Assembly (NCBI GenBank): GCA_034696485.1
Contig: JAQIWT010000566.1
Location: forward strand, 1-17,980
DNA from: Isohypsibius dastychi
Taxonomy: Eukaryota > Tardigrada > Eutardigrada > Parachela > Isohypsibiidae
Length of the DNA stretch: 17,980 nucleotides
Direction: 5' to 3'
Shown: piece by piece, positions 1 to 8,892 of the stretch
How positions within the stretch are numbered: the stretch's first letter is position 1
Layout: each line of letters opens with the position of its first letter
Notes under the pieces: generated by a model
Told to the model about the DNA's origin: nothing
The model's input: only the letters and a program-made list of their open reading frames with translations
The model's database searches: none
Translations under genes and position numbers: made by a program

Positions 1-1087
1 CTGATCAAGTGGTGTAAATTCTCAGTGTGTACTTGCACTCAAGGTTCACGTATTTACGACGTCATATTTCCGCGTAATCTGAAGTTCTGAGTATGTTGGA
101 AGTGCCTAGGCACATCGACTCGAATCGTCAGGCGCTTTGCGCTTTCTCAATGCGGAACTTTCCGAATTGATTCGCACTTTCCCATTTGTGGAAATTCGGC
201 TCCCGGGTGTTCATCCGGGATTTGGAGAAGAAAAAAATCAGTGGATTTGAGCTGGAAGATTATATTTGTTTTGTGCGAAAGGATTAGAATATGTTTGCTT
301 CCGGAGGATGGCTTATCAGTGAAACAAATTTGGGCGGTGGATTTATTGTGGATTCCGTTGTTCCTGATGGATTTGATGTGCAGCTAATGAAGTGGGTGCT
401 CCTTGTCGGGTTTTTTCAAGGTTATGGATCGTATTCCTGCCTTCGTATTTCTTGCTCAGGTTTCGATATCGAAGTTTCTGTTTCTCCTGCAGTGAAAAAT
501 GATCCTGCTTGTGGGATGCATATGAAATCCAGACAGTTCTCGAGATTAGCTTCGTTTCTCCAGTTCACATGCTTTTCGTTTTTTTCTGCGGACGGGGAAA
601 TCTTTCTAATTCATTACCAGATATGCTGATGATTTGAGAAATATTCATTGAATTATTATTCACTGACATTTAGTCTTCTTTTTTGGTTCTCCACGATAGT
701 TGAGATGGTTTTGCTGTGTGTTATTTTGATTCTGAATTCTTTGAGAAAGTGTACTCCGTTTTTTAATGGGAGAGATTTTCAGTGTTTTTGAAAAATTCAG
801 ATTTCCTGGTAAAACTGGATTAATCTGGATTTTATTGTTAGAGCTTGGGATTAATGCTTTCGTTTCTTTGCTGCCACGAACTGTAAATGATCTTGGTTTC
901 AAGAATCGACTTTTGTGTTATTCGTTTTCTTCCCTTCTCTGAATTATTGTTGATATTTTATATTAAACAAATTCTGGTTTTTCTGCGTATGAAAATGCCG
1001 GCTTTGTGAACTGATGGTGCTGGAATGTCAATATTTCCGGCTGAAGCACTCCCTGGAATGATCTGTAATATGTTTTTATGTTTACAG
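1..1087. other. Upstream or intronic sequence of the PTPN4-like gene
   Basis: No recognisable coding exon was found here. The segment ends in a clean 3' splice site (tttacag, ending at 1087), so at least its right part is intron, or the edge of a 5' exon arrangement, of the phosphatase gene that follows. The FERM domain expected at the N-terminus of this family is not visible and should lie beyond the left edge. A 112-codon ATG-initiated frame at 291-629 is aromatic- and serine-rich, matches nothing I know and has no visible splice link to the gene; I do not call it coding. Confidence 0.5.
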
Positions 1088-4000
1088 CAACGACGGGGGA
1101 TTCAGGGACCCACCTTTCGCCCATCGCTCTTCTCAGAACAGTAAATTCACCAGCAATCATGTTCGTCTGGAAAGTGCTGATGGAACCCGCCACCCAATCA
1201 ACGGCATCTCTTATCGTGCGATGCCCGAGCGAAATTATGATCAACAGCAGCAGCAGCAACGCCAGAATTCAACTTCCCCTCCATCAACGCAATCGCATGT
1301 TGTCCCGGTGGCGTTTGGCCGGCAGACACATTCCCGGAAAGATCTCGTTCTCCCATCAACCGAAACGAATGGTATCAGCGGCCTTGTCACTATTCGAATT
1401 AAGCCGGATGCGGAAGGGAAGTTTGGATTTAACGTTAGGGTAAGAGTGGGATCTGGGATTATTTATTTGAGGAGATTAATTTTGACCTGTTTGGAATTTC
1501 AGGGTGGAGTTGATTTGAATTTACCGGTGATTGTTACGCGGGTTGCGCATAACACCCCGGCTGATCTCGCTGTGCCAAGGTTGAATGAAGGCGATCAGGT
1601 TGTGAAAATCAACGGGAGAGATACGGAGAAATTGGAGCATGAGGAGGTGGTGAAATTGATCAAATCCTCTCGGGATACCAAAAGTGGAGAACTCGTGCTT
1701 CACGTCCGACCAAATGGTAAACAAGAAATTATATTTCATTAGGGAGTTTGCCTTGACAAAGCTTGACGCAGGCGGCTGATTTTTAGACCTTCAATATTTC
1801 CTGGAATATATTTAATTGAATTAAGTTTTGTTCGATTGCTGATAGGGAGTAAATTATTTTGGGATGAGTTATTTGTAGTCTATGATACGAACTTGTCAAG
1901 TACGTTTTGTAATGCGTTTTTTTGAATTTCGGAGTATGAGTGATATTGAAGCTTGTATAAATTCAATAACAGCGAAAATGTTTTGGTATTCACGATTTTT
2001 TTTTTCTCGTTTTATTGACTTTGTGAATTACTTTGAGTGAGATTTTGTTGTTGGAGAAATATAGTTTCAATCATCGCCATAATTTTAGGCGCAGCTAGTA
2101 AAAAATGATGATGCCTTGTTCGTTTGGTCATTGATGCCTTTCGAAACTGGTTGTTGGTGCCAAAATTATTGAATTTCGTTGCCACGAAAGAAATGTTCTC
2201 CGAACCAGCTATTGGCAGTTCATAACATTCCGCCGAATTTGTTTCGGATCTCCTGGAGTTTTTTCCTCGAAATCACCCTGTCTTTATTTTTTTCAGTTTA
2301 TAATGGTGAGGAAATGGACGAACCGGAATTCCAATACATCCCGGACTCTTACCGCGCAGCCAACATATCCGGCTCTAATCCACTCCAGGAATCGATTTTG
2401 TTGCTTTCGGAGAGCTTGAAAACTGGGAATGCACTGGAGCAATTCGAAGTAAGCAGTTGATCGGGTTTTCTGTTTGGATGTAATGTACAAACTGTTTGTT
2501 TTTCAGCAACTGTATCGGAAGAATCCCAGAATGACAATGAAAGACTCGGAAACGATAAATAATTCCTCGAAGAATCGTTATAAAGACGTTCTGCCTTGTA
2601 AGCCGAATTATTGGCCGTGTTAAGCGGTGGAACTTGTCACACGATCGATTTTGAACAACTCATGTCTTCTTGACAGATGATTCCACTCGTGTTCGTATTA
2701 ATGGACATGGAAATGATTATATCAACGCCAACTTTATTAATGTGAGTGGATGGATCCATTTCAGTCACTTTCTCGATCGCGCTATTTTATTAGGTCGTGA
2801 ACTTCCGCTTCCAAAATTTTCCATGCTGATTTTTTTGACACCGATTTAGAACGAAATCTAGCACGAACCGCTATCAATTTTAAAATTTTGGTTAACTAAA
2901 TTGTCTTCAGAGACGGGTTCGAATTTTACGTTATGATTATTCTTGAAATCTGAAGTGGAAAAATAGAATTGAGGGAAGATTTCTGTGGATTTTTGGCGAT
3001 GCTTCATTATCTTTTTTATTGTTTTGGAATGGTCGATTATCTGCGTTTTCTGGAATGTATCGGGACATGGCTTATTTTTAGATGGAAATTCCAACTTCCG
3101 GTATCGTCAATCGATACATTGCCGCCCAAGGACCTCTTCCGCACACCTCTGCCGATTACTGGGCAATGATCTGGGAGCAGCAGTCGACGCTGGTCGTCAT
3201 GTTAACGTCCCTCGTTGAACAGGGCAGGGTGAGTTGATTGGTCTCATTTCATGTCTGCGGATGGAATTCCAGAAAATTGATTTCTTTGTTGCTAATTTGA
3301 TGACCTTCGGGTTTTCCTGTCTAATTATTTCATGCGTTTGTGTTATATTTGGGAATTTTGTTCCAGATAAAATGCCATCAATATTGGCCGGATATGCACG
3401 AATCCTCGGATTATGGGTCGCTTCAGGTGACTTGCGTAAAAGAACAAGCGGAAGAGTGCTTCGCGTTCCGGGAATTCAGCCTAATTAATCTTGAGGTATT
3501 TAGAAAAAGCACGATCAGATGCGCATTTCTTGAACGTGAGCTCTTTTTGCTCACCGGAAATTCTGTTTTCAGACGAGAGAAGAGAGGCACATTACGCACA
3601 TGCAATATATTGCTTGGTGAGTGAAAGAGCATTTTATATTCACATTTCTGGAAACAGATCTTCTTTAACATCTTGGACCAATCCTTGTGAACAGAAATGC
3701 AGTTTTTCATGCGAACTTTACTTAGATAACAAACGTAAATTTACGCTAATTTTTATTTCGAATTTTGGTACTGTCCTCAGTATTGGAAGTGTGTTTAGTT
3801 TTTTGAACTCGATTCAACTGAAATCATTGAAATGATATTTATGATATTTTATTGATTCAAAAATTAGGAAATGTGTGTGACGAATGGTTTTTTTTTATTG
3901 GTTATTCATGAATACGTTGTTTTCCAGGCCTGATCACGGTGTTCCTGAAGATGCCAGCGATTTCCTGGATTTTGTGATACGAGTTCGCCAGCACCGAGTC

Positions 4001-4562
4001 GGTATGACGGAACCGGCTGTTATTCATTGTTCGGCCGGAATTGGTCGAACTGGAGTGCTGATTCTGATGGAAACTGCGATGTGCCTCATGGAAGCTAATG
4101 AGCCTGTTTATCCTATTGATATCGTCCGCACTATGCGTGATCAACGTGGAATGCTGATCCAAACCACTGTAAGAAATATTTAATGGGAAGAATTGGAGAA
4201 TTTGTGCTGATTTTTTTCTGCTTCTTCAGAGTCAGTACAAATTCGTCTGCGAAGCGATCCTCAGGGTTTACGAAGGTACGTCAAACTTCCGATATTCTTC
4301 AAATAATAGTTGAACTGTTTACTCCATTCAGAGCTTGAAGAAGTTTAGTATTTGATTTTTTCTTTTGTTTTCTAATGTTTCATGTCAAACTTGAACGCTC
4401 CTGAAGGAAGAATACGTTTATTAATCTTTTCTTTTTGCGGTTTTGAATTCTTGCTCAAAGTTTATTTTGGTTTAGCTTTTTTTCTCCGTGTTTTTGCGGG
4501 TCATTTCAAACTTCATTCTTCCAGATGGATTGGTGAAGCCGTTGGAGGATTACCAGAGATGA
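1088..4562 (+). CDS. PTPN4: Tyrosine-protein phosphatase, PTPN3/PTPN4 type (PDZ + PTP domains), 5'-partial
   Basis: Non-receptor tyrosine phosphatase of the FERM-PDZ-PTP class (C. elegans ptp-1, fly Ptpmeg), which dephosphorylates phosphotyrosine at the membrane cytoskeleton. Inferred exons: 1088-1439, 1503-1716, 2297-2448, 2507-2597, 2677-2741, 3082-3228, 3367-3495, 3573-3616, 3928-4168, 4230-4275, 4525-4562; 505 residues plus stop. The first exon carries a Ser/Gln-rich linker (Gln6), then the PDZ domain, with GFNVRGG replacing a GLGF-type loop and [14 protein letters not shown]. The PTP domain follows: KNRY phosphotyrosine loop, DYINANF, QGPLPHT, WPDHGVP (its Trp codon split by an intron), and the signature [10 protein letters not shown] at 4025-4054 with catalytic Cys codon 4028-4030. 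It closes with [14 protein letters not shown] and a short tail ending KPLEDYQR. All catalytic motifs are intact. The FERM exons are outside the window, so the gene is 5'-truncated by the window, not broken. Confidence 0.95.
1242..1259 (+). repeat. CAG/CAA tract encoding six glutamines
   Basis: Six consecutive Gln codons (CAA, four CAG, CAA) lie in the disordered linker just before the PDZ domain of the PTPN4-like gene. This is a short coding microsatellite. Confidence 0.9.
1717..2296 (+). other. 580-nt intron between the PDZ and PTP halves of the phosphatase gene
   Basis: The donor follows G1716 (gtaaac) and the acceptor is a T-rich tract ending tttcag at 2296. The intron is T-rich and contains no recognised gene. 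If unspliced, the PDZ frame reads nine codons and then stops at TAG 1740-1742, giving a PDZ-only product. I saw no AATAAA in it that would support such a short transcript. Confidence 0.75.
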
Positions 4563-5635
4563 TAAGAGAACGTTGAGGAATTCGCTGTTTGTTTGGATGT
4601 TGTTGCTTGAGGCAGCTGACCACGGAAGTCATTTTTGCTCATTCCTATTTTTGTACTTGGCTGAAACTCCCGAAAAAACCCCCATTCTCGTCGTTCAACT
4701 GGCGAATCCGCGCAGTTCCGAAAAATGTGTACAGAAGAGCCTGCAGCTTGGATTCCGCCACAATGCGTTGTTTATCGGGAACCTGTTTTCTTGCTGGGCC
4801 GGTTGAGCGCCCGGTTCTCGGTGATATCATCTTACGTGCACCTGTGATTTCCGTTACGTTCAGATTTGTCTATGATGTGTCGAGTTGAATTGAGCGGCAA
4901 CTCGCGCCGCCGGAAGACCTTGATGGTTTTTTCTGCATTATTAATTAATTGTTGTTATTGTTTGATCAGGCTGATATTTCTTTGCTTCAGATTTATTTCA
5001 GTTGACCTGTAAATAAACTGGTTGAAAATGATTTGCACGTCGGCGAATTCGTGGTTGTCGACTGTTTTTTTGTCTTCCACACTTCCATGTTTTGGAATTT
5101 ACTTGTTAAATGTCTTGGACAAGTAATGGTGAGTAATTCTGAGTATCGCGAAGCCAGCAGGAATGTGAACTTCGGCTTTAAAATGGATCTGAACTTTTGG
5201 AGTGACTGACGAGACGAGAGCGGTGACCCCTGCTAACAACCCTGGTGGGTTGCTTGTTTCCGGGACTAGTTTTGCAGCAGGCTAGCTGGACAGTGATGCA
5301 TGCCTGGATGGCAGTGGTGGATACGGAGATTTAACAATGGGGAGAGCTGCTTGGATTCCATGTGTCAGTGTAGCGGGAAGCGGGAATTTTCCTCCGCTCT
5401 GCACATCAAGCCATCTCCCCGCCCATCGAACTCCATCACTGGACATTTTCATGACGCATGACCATCCGTGGTTTTCCAGATTTCGTTTCGTTCAGTTTGG
5501 AGCAAGTGGATTTCATCATCAGGCTTCATTTAGTCTTCATTTAGTTACTTATCTTGCTGGTATCTGAACATTTTCTGGTGTGAAGAAACCGAGTCGTGTC
5601 GATTATTAACAGCAGTCGCTTGTGGAGCTGCGGAA
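4563..5635. other. 3'UTR of the phosphatase gene and intergenic region
   Basis: No gene was recognised. Open frames of 77 and 99 codons at 4573-4888 overlap each other, resemble no family and fall inside the probable 3'UTR, which may end near the poly(A) signal at 5012-5017. The remaining 600 bp should hold the promoter and 5'UTR of the intronless gene at 5636. A 76-codon frame at 5337-5567 starts at an ATG with a favourable context (aacaatgg) and could act as an upstream ORF if it is transcribed. No clear TATA box was found. Confidence 0.5.
5012..5017 (+). terminator. Candidate poly(A) signal AATAAA of the PTPN4-like gene
   Basis: A canonical AATAAA lies 450 nt after the phosphatase stop codon and is followed by a TG-rich stretch. 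It is the only AATAAA I found between that stop and the next gene on the strand. Confidence 0.5.
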
Positions 5636-6205
5636 ATGCGTGATTCGAGTCCGACGCCTGAAGAATGGGAGAAGCTGAGCAGCAAGACCTTCAACTGTCA
5701 TATCGGCCTGGGGAACTTCGAAAAGAAGAACATGGAGCTCTCCTTCGATTTTGTTCCAGCTGAACGCCCGGGAAAGCAGCTTATGTTTTACATCGATCCA
5801 AATACTCTTCCGGAAGATGGGAACCCTGAACCCTTCGTGACAGGAGTGCAACGTCTGCATTGGAATCGGTTTGATCCGGTGTTCTTCGATCCAGTTAATA
5901 TGGTGGCCCTGTTGAAGGTTCCCTGGGGTCCAGCTCGCCATCTGGACCAGCAGCTGACGGACTACTGTGAGAGCTCACTGCACAAAGTTTTCATGGTCGA
6001 ACCGGATCTGAATAATCAGCAGCCAGGCAATTTGCTGCCAATCCGCGTCAGTCAAAACGGGATGAATTTCGATCTTGCTTATTTGGATCAGTGGATGAAG
6101 GCTATCGGATGGGATGGAGAGCCAGGTGATCCAGCCATGTCTCTCAAAGCTTTTCCGAAGTTAGCAAAGGATTTGTCGGATGAACAACCTGGTTTGCCGT
6201 GCTGA
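5636..6205 (+). CDS. Intronless 189-residue protein of unknown function
   Basis: I do not recognise this protein. It is one uninterrupted frame of 189 codons. The ATG at 5636 is the first in frame after an upstream TAG at 5531-5533. Visible traits: no signal peptide or transmembrane segment; many prolines and acidic residues; five tryptophans (residues 11, 76, 97, 153, 159); and a repeated FDP unit in FDPVFFDP (79-86). The N-terminal third (16-55) alternates hydrophobic and polar residues as in beta strands, and 142-180 looks helical. It ends in a Pro-Gly-rich tail with a terminal Cys. Coding status is supported by length, codon use like its neighbours (GAA, CCG, GGA) and a protein-like composition. 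The lack of introns contrasts with its multi-exon neighbours and could mean a retrocopy or a young lineage-specific gene. Confidence 0.75.
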   Translation: MRDSSPTPEEWEKLSSKTFNCHIGLGNFEKKNMELSFDFVPAERPGKQLMFYIDPNTLPEDGNPEPFVTGVQRLHWNRFDPVFFDPVNMVALLKVPWGPARHLDQQLTDYCESSLHKVFMVEPDLNNQQPGNLLPIRVSQNGMNFDLAYLDQWMKAIGWDGEPGDPAMSLKAFPKLAKDLSDEQPGLPC

Positions 6206-6722
6206 ACTAAAATCGAATTCTGGAGGCAGATGGTGTTGTGAGAGTTGCGCGATAGAATCGTCGATAAATAGTAAGAGGTGTTGCAATGCGAGGAGAAAAA
6301 AGAAAGTTTTGGGCAGAAGGTCTGTTTTTATGCAAAAGTTTGTACCGGAAGTTGATGGATTTGAATGTTTGTTTGGCGGATGTTTCTGTTACAGTTTGTT
6401 ACGATTCATTATGATTCGAATGATGAAGTAGAAATTTGTTCGGTTTGTCTGTTTTTGTGGCTGACAGAAAATGACCTCTGGTAGCTACGTTTGCCAATCC
6501 GATAATTTCGAAGACCAACTGAATTTATCGGGGTAGTAGAACTCCGCACGCTGGTGTTAACTGAAAGTTCTGCCAGGAATCATCTGTGCCGGCGTTGAAA
6601 AGGTCATCATACAGAGGAAACGTCAGTTCCACTTCAATAAGGCGATAATTGATTAATGAATATCTTGTTACTTCCGGTTGAGGTCAAAAGCTGAACTGTG
6701 GAACCAGGCGAGAAAGTTTTTG
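6206..6722. other. Convergent 3' intergenic region
   Basis: This holds the 3' ends of the intronless gene (+) and the PAK1IP1-like gene (-). No canonical AATAAA was seen on the + strand; gataaa (about 6262) and aataag (about 6634) are weak candidates. The 83-codon frame at 6180-6431 is Lys/Arg/Cys-rich, overlaps the end of the preceding gene and looks like chance. Confidence 0.5.
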
Positions 6723-8469
6723 TCATTTTTTATTCTTCGGTTGCTTCTTGTTCTGCACCAGACTGGCTTTGGATACAACTTTCGAGTCAGCAGTTTTGCC
6801 TTTTTTCAAAATGCCCTTTTTGACAGTTTTTGACGCTTGCAAGGCAGGCAACTTATTCGTTCGTTTTTCTCGCTTAACAAGAAGTGGTTCCGATTTCGTT
6901 TCTGCTGTTGTGATTGCCGATGTGGTATCCAGCGGCTTCGTTTCTGATGGTTCAACTGTGGATCCCAGGAATTCATCCGCAACAGTTTTGGAGCCAAAAA
7001 CAGCGAGGCAAGTGATCCGACATCCAGTGTTGATTTCCGCCAGAACTTCGAATTTCTTCTGAAAACACCAACCACAACAATCATTCAAAATCACGGTAAA
7101 TATTGTCAATATGTATTGTGTAAATACATAGCTTCAGAGCTGCAAAAAAACAACCCGAATTCGGAATCGGACGAACTCAAAAATCTTCGGTTAACAAATA
7201 ATTTTGAAATCTGTTTTCGACAGGAAATGCTAAAATCAGGTACATATCGCACAATTTAACCAATAATCACGTTTTTTTAGGTTCAGTAATAATTTCGAAT
7301 TCACTTATGGAACAGCTTTTCACTTATTAAATTCAATCAAATCGACGTACATTTGTTAAATCCAGCGACCAGGCCTTGATCAACTTGTCACTCGAGCAAG
7401 TCACCAGTACTCTCCGATCAGGTTTGGAGCTATGAACAGCAACTACGCCTCGAATTCTGGATTCATGAGCCTTAATTTCAAGCACGACTTTCTTTTCGGA
7501 AATGCTCATCAGCTGGATTTTCCCATCATCTGTCCCGGCGGCGAAAAGGTCATCGGAGAGCTTGGTGATGTGATTAACATGGGAATTTAAGTTGAGCGAA
7601 AAATTTGGATCAACCGCCTGCAAAATAAATTCTGATGTGATGAAGGCAGGACGGAAACATCTGACCGGAAGTCAAGTCACAATAGTGGTTTCATTTACCC
7701 CAAGTTCGAAAACATCGACGCTGGTTCCACTCCTCATTGCAAAATGTGACCCCGATTCATTGAAATGCACAGAATCGTAAGATTTCTTCATGTTCCGCAC
7801 GAAGGAATATTTGCACGCAACCAAATCCCAAAGAACCAGTTTCTTATCGGAACTGACGGATAATGCGAGCTTGTTCGATGGGTGGATGTCGAAACCTAGC
7901 ACAGCCGCTCTGAAATAAAACAGAGAATTTCGTTTAAATTTTGTTTCAAACAGTGAAATTCACTGAAGCTCACTTGTGAGCGTTCAAAGTTCGCTGAATT
8001 TCCCAAATTCGAGGTCTCCACATTCTTATCGTTCCATCCGCGCTGGAGCTGTATAGGAAATCTTTTCCGAGGAATTTCAGACAAGTCACATCGCCTGAAA
8101 TTTAAATATATAATATATGATGACGATAGAATAACCTCCAGAACACAAACCAAAACAAACCTTCGTGACTGACAAGGGTTCCAACTTCGATTCCACGCTT
8201 CAAATCAAACAGCTGAACCATTTCGTCTGTGCTCCCCGACGCCAGAATGCCCTGATCCGATACTTCCAAACACTTGATACATCCCTTATGGCTAACATCT
8301 GAGAACCTTTGCACGATTTCCTAAAGGCAGGTAAAAAGCCATTTTCCAAAGTCAGCTTTAAATGTTATACGTAGTTACGTTCACTTACGAGATTCTTGGT
8401 GCCATCTGTCTTTCTGATCAGCTGGAATCCACCGATAAGAGAGTCATATGTTCCAATCACAATATCCAT
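6723..8469 (-). CDS. PAK1IP1: p21-activated kinase-interacting protein 1-like (MAK11) WD40 ribosome-biogenesis factor
   Basis: Nucleolar WD40 protein; the family is needed for 60S pre-ribosome maturation and was named for binding PAK1 in mammals. Inferred exons in transcript order: 8469-8389, 8320-8161, 8094-7974, 7909-7681, 7617-7351, 7058-6723; 397 residues, close to human PAK1IP1 (about 392). The N-terminus MDIVIGTYDSLIGGFQL fits the family's first strand. WD-type repeats follow: GILASGSTDEMVQLFDL, FLYSSSADGTIRMW, LALSVSSDKKLVLWDL, LFAAGTDDGKIQL and LVTCSSDKLIKAWSL. After the propeller come INTGCRITCLAVF and a Lys-rich tail (about 80 residues, ending KKQPKNKK), as expected for nucleolar retention. 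The fourth intron (7680-7618) needs a poor donor, ATT|GTGACT: the stronger-looking GTAAAT 18 nt upstream would break the frame into the next exon. Introns 1-4 are 63-68 nt. Confidence 0.92.
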
Positions 8470-8566
8470 TTCGGAAAAAGGAAACTTTTCAACACAGAAG
8501 CGCTAATCAATGATTTCTGAAGACACAACAAAAGCAACGAAACCCGAAATTTTGCGCAATACCTGA

Positions 8567-8588
8567 CTAACCCGACCGAACGGGTTAG
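8567..8588. repeat. Perfect 8-bp inverted repeat with 6-nt loop
   Basis: The arm ctaacccg (8567-8574) is exactly complementary to cgggttag (8581-8588), with accgaa between. It lies 98 nt upstream of the PAK1IP1-like ATG on its strand, so it is either a promoter element for a dimeric factor or a 5'UTR hairpin. Another aacccg occurs about 30 bp away near 8542. Confidence 0.6.
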
Positions 8589-8731
8589 GTAAGCTCTTGA
8601 TCTCGACGGATGAATCCAATCAAGTAACCAATCAGCGAATTAACAAGAATGAAAGTTGTGAATTTGGATAGCGTTAATTAAAGCGAGATCTAATTTACCT
8701 GAAAACCGAAAATAACCATGGAAAAAGATGA

Positions 8732-8737
8732 TTTATT
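8732..8737 (-). terminator. Candidate poly(A) signal of the SAP30-like gene
   Basis: TTTATT on the + strand is AATAAA on the minus strand, 156 nt past the SAP30-like stop codon and before the next gene's start. Confidence 0.5.
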
Positions 8738-8892
8738 CGTCGCAATACGTTTTACAGTTAGACGAATATGAAGCTGCAAGCAGGAAACATTCGTATTCTT
8801 GGTGAGTACTAAAAGGTCAAGCCGAACCCACTGAATTAAAACGAAAGAAAAAAACTCGCAAAACAACTCAGAATAAATAACTGAAAACACTA

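Larger units (their letters stand above)
8470..8892. other. Spacer between SAP30 3' end and PAK1IP1 5' end
   Basis: About 420 bp separate two genes on the minus strand. It holds a candidate poly(A) signal for SAP30 and an 8-bp inverted repeat about 100 nt before the PAK1IP1 start. The spacing is wide for a trans-spliced operon, so separate promoters are more likely. No coding segment was recognised. Confidence 0.6.

Noticed and set aside
4573-4888. Open frames of 77 and 99 codons after the phosphatase stop
   Set aside because: They overlap in different frames, resemble nothing, and fit inside a 3'UTR that ends at an AATAAA.
5382-5392. GGGAATTTTCC resembling an NF-kappaB/Dif site upstream of the intronless gene
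   Set aside because: A single short degenerate match in about 1 kb is expected by chance; no second site or promoter evidence.
5337-5567. 76-codon frame with a good ATG context
   Set aside because: No family resemblance, biased His/Ser/Phe composition; at most an upstream ORF.
6748-7062. 104-codon + strand frame
   Set aside because: It is the antisense shadow of the PAK1IP1 Lys-rich last exon.
7690-7699. GTAAAT donor in PAK1IP1 exon 4
   Set aside because: It looks stronger than GTGACT but puts the following WD-repeat exon out of frame.
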